Shown: piece after piece, positions 25,059 to 33,128 of the stretch | Layout of the letters: every line of letters starts with the position of its first letter | How positions within the stretch are numbered: the stretch's first letter is position 1 | Source: Chitinophagales bacterium | GTDB taxonomy: Bacteria > Bacteroidota > Bacteroidia > Chitinophagales > Saprospiraceae | Direction: 5' to 3' | Assembly (NCBI GenBank): GCA_017303475.1 | Contig: JAFLBO010000009.1 | Span: forward strand, 1 to 64,000 | Length of the DNA stretch: 64,000 nt | The notes under the pieces: generated by a model | The model's input: only the letters and a program-made list of their open reading frames with translations | Databases searched by the model: none | Told to the model about the DNA's origin: nothing | Position numbers and translations under genes: made by a program

Positions 25059-25123
25059 GCATGTTCCACGTGGAACAAAGGTGTTGTCGTGGAGCACACT
25101 TACGTGTTCCACGTGGAACATGC
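25059..25123. other. Two parS-type centromere sites in inverted arrangement
   Basis: The perfect 16-bp palindrome TGTTCCACGTGGAACA occurs at 25062-25077 and again at 25105-25120. It fits the ParB-binding parS consensus TGTTNCACGTGNAACA. The flanks GCA and TGC make the whole 65-base unit roughly symmetrical. It fills the gap between an ALDH start and an OmpA-type stop, where no coding is expected. Confidence 0.85.
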
Positions 25124-25130
25124 AAAAGGT

Positions 25131-26756
25131 TTAGATTTTGGTGATTACAATTTCTACCCTGCGGTTTTTAGCCCGGAGTTCGTCGGTGTCGTTTCCATTG
25201 ATGGGGAATTTTGCGCCGTGCCCGATGGTTTCAATTCTTGACGCTGCAATACCTTTTTGCACCAGGTAGTTTTTCATGGCCTGGGCTCTTTCTTCTGAAA
25301 GTTGTTGCAGGTCTTCCGCCTTACCAATATTGTCGGTATGTCCCTCAATACGGATGTGCAGTCTGGGACTTTCCACGAGCAAGGTGGCAAGACGTTCCAT
25401 TTCTGAATACGACTCCTCCAGAATGATCGCCTTGGATTGCTGGAAGTATATGGGGCGGAGTTCAATTTTTGCATTCACTTCCAAAGGGTTTAACAAGAGC
25501 TCTATGTACTGTTCCCTGAAGTAATAATAATCCCGTCGGTACAGAATTTCTTCTGTCTGCCCGGCAAAACCGCCCTTTTCCGGAATCAGGTCGAACTTTA
25601 CACCCTTGGGAATTTTTAAACGGAATGTGCCATCTGGCGCAATCAAAACATTGTGCGGATCTCCTTTTGCTCCATAATACACCCGGCATCCGGTAATCAG
25701 CTCGCGGGTATTGGCATTGAGTACCCTGCCCACCACTTCCAGTTCTGTAGCCTGTGGAGGTGCAATGCGCACCCGGAAAATATCGCTGTTGCCATCCCGC
25801 TTGGAACTGAAATACAAATACCCGGAACTCATATTGAAATAAGGTTGACTGTCGTCAAACTTGGAATTCATGGGATCAAAGAGTAGGGCAGGGGACGACC
25901 AGTTTTTCCAGGTGTCGTCCAGGCGGCGGGAAGTATACAAATCATTGCCACCTACGCCACCGGCGCGCGCCGAGGAAAAAAACAAGGTTTCATTGTCTTC
26001 AGATAAAAAGGGTGTGGTTTCCCTCCGGTCGGAATTGATCACGTTACCCAAATGCTGCGGAGCACTCCATTTGTTTTCGCCCTCCTTAAAACATACGTAC
26101 AAATCCATATCCCGGGAATCCGAACGAATGGCAGAAAGAATCAACACCTTCCCATCGAAACTCATGGTGAGGCTCACATCAGAAGTAATGGTGTAATAAT
26201 CCTTGATGTTGATCGGACTGGGAAAACTCCAGCCGATACTATCAGCGGTGCGCCGAACCAAAGAAAAGCCCCGGTCCATGTTGCCATTGCGTTCAAACTG
26301 ATTGATAACATAAAAGGCATTGGGGTCCGGAGTGATCGTTACCATACTGTTGGGCAGGGCATTGTTGAGTGGATAGCCCGGGTGAGATACTTCCAGAAAA
26401 TCAAAAGAATCTCCCTGAGCAATCCATATATCCTGGTTAAAAGCCGAACGCTCCGGATTGATAATTTTTCTGCTTGCAATTTGGGAATACACATCAGAAA
26501 GGGCGGCGGGGTATTGCTCCGGGCTAAGTTTGACGGCCATGTCTACGCTGTCAATCAAAAGCGTGCGGTCAAACTCCGGATAACCCACCCGGGTGAAATA
26601 CAGTGTCCGACCATCTCTGCTAGGTACGGGGGTGATTTCATCGTAGGGAGAGTTGATGAACGGAGGCATTTTCTCCAGTTCAAAGTAGTGGTAGTTTTGG
26701 GAAAAACAAAGGCCGGTGGCGAAAAGCAGTAAGCTGGATAACAATATTGGTTTCAT
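25131..26756 (-). CDS. OmpA-family outer-membrane protein with PD40 propeller repeats
   Basis: 541 residues with a signal peptide (MKPILLSSLLLFATGLCFS). WD40-like PD40 repeats follow (PVPSRDGRTLYFTRVG, SLTMSFDGKVLILSA, PFLSEDNETLFFSSARAGGVGGND, YFNMSSGYLYFSSKRDGNSD). Then comes a carboxypeptidase-regulatory-like stretch (EVVGRVLNANTRELITGC). The C-terminal OmpA peptidoglycan-binding domain has IEGHTDNIG, LSEERAQAMKNYLV and AKNRRVEIVI. It likely anchors the outer membrane to peptidoglycan; related PD40-OmpA proteins (PorE) accompany T9SS machinery, which fits the porV-porU genes just upstream. A PorE assignment is only a suggestion. Confidence 0.85.
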   Translation of the reverse strand: MKPILLSSLLLFATGLCFSQNYHYFELEKMPPFINSPYDEITPVPSRDGRTLYFTRVGYPEFDRTLLIDSVDMAVKLSPEQYPAALSDVYSQIASRKIINPERSAFNQDIWIAQGDSFDFLEVSHPGYPLNNALPNSMVTITPDPNAFYVINQFERNGNMDRGFSLVRRTADSIGWSFPSPINIKDYYTITSDVSLTMSFDGKVLILSAIRSDSRDMDLYVCFKEGENKWSAPQHLGNVINSDRRETTPFLSEDNETLFFSSARAGGVGGNDLYTSRRLDDTWKNWSSPALLFDPMNSKFDDSQPYFNMSSGYLYFSSKRDGNSDIFRVRIAPPQATELEVVGRVLNANTRELITGCRVYYGAKGDPHNVLIAPDGTFRLKIPKGVKFDLIPEKGGFAGQTEEILYRRDYYYFREQYIELLLNPLEVNAKIELRPIYFQQSKAIILEESYSEMERLATLLVESPRLHIRIEGHTDNIGKAEDLQQLSEERAQAMKNYLVQKGIAASRIETIGHGAKFPINGNDTDELRAKNRRVEIVITKI

Positions 26757-26771
26757 ACACAAAGAAAGAAA

Positions 26772-26810
26772 AAAAGCGAGCCGTCTTTACCAGAAAGACG
26801 GCTCGCTTTT
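26772..26810 (-). terminator. Terminator between porV and the OmpA-type gene
   Basis: A perfect 17-base stem (AAAAGCGAGCCGTCTTT at 26772-26788 against 26794-26810) with a 5-base loop. On the minus strand the stem runs into TTTTTTTCTTTC. It would end the porU-porV transcript just before the OmpA-type start at 26756. Confidence 0.85.
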
Positions 26811-26836
26811 CAAACGAACGAAAGGATCAGACTATT

Positions 26837-26999
26837 AGAGCTTGTTGGGGATTTTCTTGCCGGGCCAAAAATTGTCCTTTTTCCACCATTTTTTACCTTT
26901 TTTCAGTCACGTAACTCAGGCTATGCTTCTTCAAAAACGCAAAAACTGACGAAAAAAACTCAAATTTTTGACTCCGTCAGAAAATCCCCAACATGCTCT
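26837..26999. mobile_element. 163-bp MITE-like element with 21-bp terminal inverted repeats
   Basis: Ends 26837-26857 and 26979-26999 are inverted repeats matching at 20 of 21 bases (core TGTTGGGGATTTTCT). They are flanked by the direct repeat TATT at 26833-26836 and 27000-27003, as left by transposition. The interior has no ORF. The right end reaches the porV stop: the TAA is read from 27001-26999, made of one element base and two duplicated target bases. Confidence 0.7.
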
Positions 27000-28207
27000 T
27001 ATTCATCATCGCCCTCAAATGCTGCAAAATCAAACAGCAAAGAGAAACGAAGTGTATTGTCCAACGGGTTGCGTTGATTGCTGGTTGGTACCAGGTAGCT
27101 GAAGTTCAAACCAAAGATGTTGTACTTCACACCCAAACCTACACTGAAATATTTGCGGTTGCCTTTAGAGTAGTGCTCGCGGAAGTGACCAATACGCACG
27201 GCAAACTGATCGTCGTACCAATATTCGGCGCCAACACCCAGGGTGATTTCTTTCATCTCTTCAGAAAAACCGCCAGGAGCATCACCGAATGATTTGAAAA
27301 TACCACGAACCGGAGAATACTGTTTGTAGTCTACCTGACCATCGCCATCAGCATCGCCGAGATCCGGACGAGGCGTTGGTACCAGCAGCTTGTTGAAATC
27401 TGTGCTCAGGGTAATGGAGTTGTACTCGTCCAACTGGATTTTCAGCGCACCGCCAATACCCAGGTTGGTTGGGATATAGTCGCGATTAACAGAGTTGGTG
27501 TAAGTGATTTTGGAACCAATGTTCGTGATTGCAGCACCAAATGTAAATTCACCTTTATTGTCGTTGAATTTCACAGGCGTTTTGTAGGTCATAGAAATAT
27601 CAGCAGCGCCGGCAATACCAGGCTTGATTTCGTTGCCTTCAACCACACGACCCGTTGCCAGGTTGGAGTAGATAAATTTGGCGCCCACAGAGGCAGAAAA
27701 TTTAGGCGTGAGTTTACGCGCATAAGCACCACTCAGCTCAAATTCATTCGGGCGACCCTGGCCCAGAGATTGACCAGTTTCGTCGGTGAATTCAATATCG
27801 CCCAAAGCAAAGTAGCGCAAGCTACCACCTACCGCCTGAAACTTGTCAATCCGGTAATAACCAGACAAATAAGCCAGGTAAACATCGTTCAAACCCAGAT
27901 TACGCATCCAGGGTGTATAAGTAGCAGAAATGGATACGTTTTTATCAGCAAATGCCAGCTTGGAGGCATTGTAGTGCATTCCGTTCGGGTCAACAGAGGT
28001 AGCAATACCTACATCACCCATAGCGCCGCCGCGGGCGTCCGGTACAATACGGAGAAATGGAACCGCAGAAGTAACGGCATTTGCGCATTTTTCTCCTGTA
28101 ATCGGATTATTTCCGTTGACACATTTGGGCTCAATCTGGCCGTAAACTGCCGTCCCGGTTAGTGTCAAAGTCGCCATGAAAAGCGACTGAACAAGTAATT
28201 TCTTCAT
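26999..28207 (-). CDS. porV: T9SS outer-membrane protein PorV
   Basis: A FadL-like beta-barrel that shuttles T9SS cargo from the translocon to the PorU sortase. 402 residues with a signal peptide (MKKLLVQSLFMATLTLTG, ending VYGQ). The PorV hallmark is VPFLRIVPDARGGAMGDVGIA and HYNASKLAFA near the N-terminus, followed by barrel strands and a characteristic LGVGAEYWYDDQFAVRIGHFREH and KYFSVGLGVKYN. It is 74 bases downstream of porU in the same direction, the common Bacteroidota arrangement. Its last codon context was set by a MITE-like insertion. Confidence 0.93.
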   Translation of the reverse strand: MKKLLVQSLFMATLTLTGTAVYGQIEPKCVNGNNPITGEKCANAVTSAVPFLRIVPDARGGAMGDVGIATSVDPNGMHYNASKLAFADKNVSISATYTPWMRNLGLNDVYLAYLSGYYRIDKFQAVGGSLRYFALGDIEFTDETGQSLGQGRPNEFELSGAYARKLTPKFSASVGAKFIYSNLATGRVVEGNEIKPGIAGAADISMTYKTPVKFNDNKGEFTFGAAITNIGSKITYTNSVNRDYIPTNLGIGGALKIQLDEYNSITLSTDFNKLLVPTPRPDLGDADGDGQVDYKQYSPVRGIFKSFGDAPGGFSEEMKEITLGVGAEYWYDDQFAVRIGHFREHYSKGNRKYFSVGLGVKYNIFGLNFSYLVPTSNQRNPLDNTLRFSLLFDFAAFEGDDE

Positions 28208-28281
28208 GATAAGCGGTGAATTTAGTTGTAATGTTTTGGAGTTGTGGCTTTCCGTTTTTTTAACAGGAACTCGTCCACAAA

Positions 28282-31200
28282 TTATTTTAAGATGACCAGT
28301 TTTTCAAAATCACTTTGAATCGTGCTGCTTGTTCCGGAAGAATCCGTTCCACGCACTTTGACCTTGTAAAGGTACACACCTCGTGCGAGAGGGTCGCCAT
28401 AATCATCATTTCCATCCCACTGAATCTCGTCGGAAATGCGAAAACCGTCGTTATTCGCTACTGTTTGCTGTATGGTTTTCACCAACCGACCCGAAACGCT
28501 GAAAATATTAACCTGTACATCCAATACCTGACCGGCAAGATTATGCTCAAACTGGAAGTAAGTATTGGTGGTGAAAGGGTTTGGATAATTCAACACGTGA
28601 GCCAAAGCTGCTTTTCCACCTTCAGCTACCACAAATTCTGTGTAACCTTCGCCGGAATTATTGGCAATGTCCCAACCTTTTACCTGCAGGGTATGCTTGC
28701 CGGCAGCCAGATTACGCAAAGGATAAATAGCCTGACCTTTGCGGGCATCGCCTTGTGAACTTTCATAGAACTCATTGAGAACCAATGTCTCCAGTACATT
28801 TCCGTCCAAAACAGCAGTTAAATCGTGGCCAATACTGGTTCCCGTTACATTCATGCCGTAATCGTCGGAACATTTAACCAAAACCTTGGGATTGTTGTCG
28901 GTAATACCACCAAAAGCAAAGGCATCTGTGTTCAAAAATGCCTGTACCATTGGAGGCGTATCGTCTTTAACCAAGCCGGAGTTTCCTCCGATAATGATGT
29001 TTTCGTCAGCGCCGGCGGCATCCAGTGGCGTTCCGTTTTCAGCATAATAGCTGATTTTGCCCGTACCAAATGTATAGTTTATGTCTTTTGGTACCACAAA
29101 ATTCACCTTAAATGCTCCGTTAGTTACCTGTGCGCTTCCTTTGAACAGAATATTGCGCTGCACCTGGAAACCCCTAACCTTACTGTCGCTGTCCTGTCCG
29201 AGGGTTTGCAATGTCTGGGATTTATCAAAAACCGTGACAAAAACCCGTCCATTGAAGTTATTCAGCAAAATGCCGTTAATATCCGTCACAATTCCTTCCA
29301 ATTCCACCGGCATCAAGGCTTTCAGGGTATCTGGCTGCCCTTGGGTTACAGCATGACCATTCACTTTGGTTGTAGACACACGGTATTCCGGAAATGCCAA
29401 ATGCATGGATGGATCTCCGAGCAAAGTAAAGCGGCGGGCATTGCGTACATCGCTGGTGAGTGCGTTTTTCGCATCCTTTAACACATCGCCAATGCTGCGG
29501 TACTGACCATTGGTGCGTTGGAAGATAAAATCCTGCACAGCATCTGTAAGATCCTCATTACCAGCAATATACACAGAACGAACCGTAGTAAACAAAGCAA
29601 TTGCGCCAGAATTTATCCGCAAAAATGCCTGCTCTCCGCCCGTCAGCGTAGTGTAATCATCATACCCGCCAAAGGTGCAGGTCGCTGTGATAATCAGCGG
29701 ATAACGGTTGGGGTTATCCCAGCCTGCAATATCATTATTGTCTACTACACGTTCTTGCGACAAGCCTCTCGGACCACCGTGACCGATGTAATTGGCAATA
29801 ACCATACCCTTAAACATCTCGGAGTTGATGGCCGATTTTGCATCCGGGAAACGCTGGCCAGCGGAGGTAGCAATTTGCTGGTAAGCATCAAAATATACTT
29901 TACTAATGTTGAACCAGGACTCTGCTGCTTTATTTTCAGTGGCCAGTTTGTCTGCCTGGTCAATGTGTGCATTGTGGTCCTGGTCGTCTGCAATATACAC
30001 CGCACGCAAGCGCCAGTCGCCCAGCGTGGCCGGATCCTGGTCGTAAGCAACAATTTTATCTACAATATTCCGGGCTTCATCCGTGGTGTTGCAAACAAAA
30101 CGGCCTACCGCGATATCCAATGCGCCAGTTAAAGCGCCGCTTTCATCCGGGCTCAAGAGAGCAAAAAAGTCGTCGGAAGGGAAAGCATCAATAGGACTGA
30201 ATGACTCGGCCGTTTCAAAAGCGGGGATAAAGTCCTTGTTATCTTCACTATTGGTGTTGTTTTTTGGGTCGAATGAAGCATCGCCGAAGAGTAGGAGATA
30301 ATGGAATTTATCCGGATTGCGCTCCAGCAGCATGCGGGCAAAGTCGCGTATAGCGGTAGGGTCTTTGGCGCCGGAAGAGAACTCGTTGTAGAGCTGCAAT
30401 ACGTTTACCGCAACGATGTCCAGGTTGGAATAAGTACGGCGATGTTGGGCAAAACGCTCCGCATCTGCTTGAAAATCAGGATGATAGATCACAGCGAAGT
30501 GTACATTATCCAGTCCGTGCAGGTTCTGATTGGCAATTTTGCCGGCTGTTTTTTCAGGTTTTGGGAAGCTGCCGGCGTCGGTAAAGACCACAAAGTTGCG
30601 CAGGGTTCCGGAGGTGTTGCTGCCAAATTCAACCTGGGATCCGCTTTGTGTTTTTTGCTGCACCATGGGAACCTGTGGGTTGGTTACATCCCAAACGGTA
30701 GCATTGCCGTTTACATTGGAAACGCGGAAGGTGGCTGCCGGCTGTGCGAGCGTGCTCAAATCGCGGAATTCCAGCACCGGGCCGGTCATTTTTAACTGTC
30801 GGCGGGCATTGATTTCGATATAATCCAGCCAACCTTCACTTTGGGCGCCTACTTCAGGATAAAGTATACGTACTTTGATATCATTGGAAACAGGCTGAAA
30901 ATTGCCTACCAGAGCTGCGTTGGAAGCAAAGCTGTAATCGTTGTTAGACACCGCTACGCTGGCCAGGGTGCGCGAAAAGGTGCTGCCGGCCACTTCCATA
31001 CGGACAGTCTGGCTAACGGCGCTTCTGCCGGCAAATTCGGCGCGAATACGGGCTGTGCTGCCACTTACCAGGTTGGGAAAGTTGAAATCAAAGGATTGAT
31101 CCCTGGATTGATAGAAATAACTGCCAAACCAACGTTTTCCGGAGCCCTGAGAAGTAGGGTTAAAGTTCAGCAAATTGGTTTTTTCCTCTTCCAAACGCTG

Positions 31201-32148
31201 AACATCGTCAAATTCTTCCGTGACATAAGAAGCAGATACGCTTTCTTTTTCATTGATACGCAAGCCAAAACCATCACCTGTTTTAATAAAATACCAGGCA
31301 TGGAGGTCGTACAGGTTCAACCGAACCGTCAGTTCCGGATCGGTGGCATGCGGGCGGTGCAGCCATGGGCGTGGGCCAACGGCATAAAAGAGGATGTAAT
31401 CGCCGGTATTGAACTTACCGTCTTCTTCGCCAATCACCTGAATGGTGTTTTCAATCAGGTCATCGGGTCGGGAATCGCTGTTTTTTTCCGGCAGCATGTA
31501 GCCACCGTTGCCGTACAGGCGGATACTGCGCGGATCGATGTTGTCCAGATCAGAAATACCCAGTTCGTTTTTGAGGAAATTGTAATCTAGCTTGTAGATA
31601 CCGTTTTGCGCTACACCGAACTTGTAAATATTGCCGGAATTCAGCACGGAAGTATAGGTAAATCCGTCACGGTCGAGGGCTGGCGTGGGAGGGATGGGCT
31701 TTGGTGTAACCTGAATTTGCAGGGTAAAGCTCTTGGCGCGTTCAAAAGAACTGCCGTTTTTGCGGATGGGAATGAACTTTACACGTCCGAAAAAACGGCT
31801 GCGCTCCTGTTCCACCATGGTTTTCAGGGAGATATCAGTGCTCAGGTAGGCATCATCGGGCGAAGATTTTTTGGTAAATGGCTCCCATTGTACCGATATC
31901 AGGCTGGCTTGAATATCGGAAGGTCCGGAAATGTCGAAACGTTCCGAAAATAAAGGCAGGCTGCGCGCTTCATCACCGAAAGAGCAGCCATCAAATTTCC
32001 AGATTTCCACGGGCGTGCCGTCGGCCTGAATATAAGTAGCTGCTTTGTCGGCCCAAATTAATTGACGTTCCACGGGGAACGTGGATTGAGCCGACATTTT
32101 AGCGGTAAAAAAAAGCGCCGGAAGGAGGAGTAATAGCTGATTTTTCAT
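28282..32148 (-). CDS. porU: T9SS C-terminal sortase PorU (gingipain-type C25 peptidase)
   Basis: A surface sortase that cleaves the C-terminal sorting domains of T9SS cargo and attaches the mature proteins to A-LPS or a similar anchor. 1288 residues with a signal peptide (MKNQLLLLLPALFFTAKMSA). The C25 domain carries the catalytic His at about residue 790 (ANYIGHGGPRGLSQE) and Cys at about 824 (IITATCTFGGYDD). Before it lies a long N-terminal beta region, and the C-terminus ends in a FlgD-like Ig domain (NYPNPFTTNTYFQF, WDGNDDYGDPLARGVYLYKV). The ATG at 32148 is chosen over in-frame codons to 32256 that precede the signal. Operon with porV. Confidence 0.93.
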   Translation of the reverse strand: MKNQLLLLLPALFFTAKMSAQSTFPVERQLIWADKAATYIQADGTPVEIWKFDGCSFGDEARSLPLFSERFDISGPSDIQASLISVQWEPFTKKSSPDDAYLSTDISLKTMVEQERSRFFGRVKFIPIRKNGSSFERAKSFTLQIQVTPKPIPPTPALDRDGFTYTSVLNSGNIYKFGVAQNGIYKLDYNFLKNELGISDLDNIDPRSIRLYGNGGYMLPEKNSDSRPDDLIENTIQVIGEEDGKFNTGDYILFYAVGPRPWLHRPHATDPELTVRLNLYDLHAWYFIKTGDGFGLRINEKESVSASYVTEEFDDVQRLEEEKTNLLNFNPTSQGSGKRWFGSYFYQSRDQSFDFNFPNLVSGSTARIRAEFAGRSAVSQTVRMEVAGSTFSRTLASVAVSNNDYSFASNAALVGNFQPVSNDIKVRILYPEVGAQSEGWLDYIEINARRQLKMTGPVLEFRDLSTLAQPAATFRVSNVNGNATVWDVTNPQVPMVQQKTQSGSQVEFGSNTSGTLRNFVVFTDAGSFPKPEKTAGKIANQNLHGLDNVHFAVIYHPDFQADAERFAQHRRTYSNLDIVAVNVLQLYNEFSSGAKDPTAIRDFARMLLERNPDKFHYLLLFGDASFDPKNNTNSEDNKDFIPAFETAESFSPIDAFPSDDFFALLSPDESGALTGALDIAVGRFVCNTTDEARNIVDKIVAYDQDPATLGDWRLRAVYIADDQDHNAHIDQADKLATENKAAESWFNISKVYFDAYQQIATSAGQRFPDAKSAINSEMFKGMVIANYIGHGGPRGLSQERVVDNNDIAGWDNPNRYPLIITATCTFGGYDDYTTLTGGEQAFLRINSGAIALFTTVRSVYIAGNEDLTDAVQDFIFQRTNGQYRSIGDVLKDAKNALTSDVRNARRFTLLGDPSMHLAFPEYRVSTTKVNGHAVTQGQPDTLKALMPVELEGIVTDINGILLNNFNGRVFVTVFDKSQTLQTLGQDSDSKVRGFQVQRNILFKGSAQVTNGAFKVNFVVPKDINYTFGTGKISYYAENGTPLDAAGADENIIIGGNSGLVKDDTPPMVQAFLNTDAFAFGGITDNNPKVLVKCSDDYGMNVTGTSIGHDLTAVLDGNVLETLVLNEFYESSQGDARKGQAIYPLRNLAAGKHTLQVKGWDIANNSGEGYTEFVVAEGGKAALAHVLNYPNPFTTNTYFQFEHNLAGQVLDVQVNIFSVSGRLVKTIQQTVANNDGFRISDEIQWDGNDDYGDPLARGVYLYKVKVRGTDSSGTSSTIQSDFEKLVILK

Positions 32149-32246
32149 GATCAAAATCCAGTTTTTATCGGTGCAGTGAAATGGCGCAAAGCAAGGCTCG
32201 TGGGTTGCCTGTGTAAAATCGCTTTCTTTGTGCCAAAATTTTTCCT

Positions 32247-32996
32247 GTGCGTACATTATCAGGTTTCTTTTGGTCGTTAGGAGTATGTCTGCTGTTTGCT
32301 TGCGGCAACGGGAGTAAACGCGATATTGGCGCTTTTTACTTTCCTGTTAAAGACCTAAAAGGCGGAAAAGTTTATGAATACGTGGTATCGCAAAACGACT
32401 CGGTGATGCCGGAATACTGGTTTTACCGCACTTTTGTGCGCGATAGTGGCCTTTTTTTGGTTGGAACCTACTACGATCACCGTTTTCAGATTGGCCAGAT
32501 CATTCGGGAAAAAATTACAAAAAGTGGCGCTTTGGCCAAAGAGTGTCATTTATATGAAGCCGATCCTGATCCGGAAGTGGAAGGCGGGCAGATTCATACA
32601 CGTACCACCATAGATTTGCCCAACAAATTTCCGTATTCTGTAACGGATTCAAGTGCAGCATTTGTCTTCAAATTGCAGTTTCATCCGCCAGACGATCCGG
32701 AAAGTACCATTTTCGTAGAACGCAAACGACGCTTTCTCGGGGATGCCCCGGATTTTGAGTACGATGGTAAAAAATACCCCTGCGTGCGGTTTGGTCTGGA
32801 AGAAACCATTGGCAATGAAAAAGCGGGTATTGAGCCCGTGAAAAGCCTGGGAGAAGAATGGTATGCCAAAGGCCTGGGTTTGGTGTATTATCGGAAAACC
32901 TACGGCACAGAGGCGTTTAAGGTAGAAGCCCGGCTGACGGATATTTTTACCATGGCTGAGCTGGAAGAAAGAGCCACCGCAGTATTTGGGGAATAG
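32247..32996 (+). CDS. Predicted lipoprotein of unknown function
   Basis: 249 residues with a short signal and lipobox-like end (FFWSLGVCLLFACGNGS, Cys lipidated). The mature part is mixed alpha/beta with no recognised domain (VYEYVVSQNDSVMPEYWFYRT and GEEWYAKGLGLVYYRKTYG). The start codon is GTG at 32247; no ATG lies near in frame. It is divergent from porU with about 100 bases between the starts and precedes the porW-like gene, but a link to secretion is not shown. Confidence 0.7.
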   Translation: MRTLSGFFWSLGVCLLFACGNGSKRDIGAFYFPVKDLKGGKVYEYVVSQNDSVMPEYWFYRTFVRDSGLFLVGTYYDHRFQIGQIIREKITKSGALAKECHLYEADPDPEVEGGQIHTRTTIDLPNKFPYSVTDSSAAFVFKLQFHPPDDPESTIFVERKRRFLGDAPDFEYDGKKYPCVRFGLEETIGNEKAGIEPVKSLGEEWYAKGLGLVYYRKTYGTEAFKVEARLTDIFTMAELEERATAVFGE

Positions 32997-33128
32997 TTTT
33001 TGCAGTATTCTACTTTCCCGGGCAACCAAAACCGCAAAACCAACACCATATAACTCACCCGAAGTATCGGGTAGCGCCGGCTTAGTCCGGGCTTTTTGAA
33101 TCCAAACCTGCTTTTCAAGAATTTTGAC

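Noticed and set aside
25003..25125. N-terminal extension of the ALDH frame
   Set aside because: It would encode residues across both parS sites; family alignment begins at 25002 (MQIIQNYING).
32066..32081. CGTTCCACGGGGAACG resembling parS
   Set aside because: Three mismatches to the consensus, including the central CACGTG, and it lies inside the porU coding sequence.
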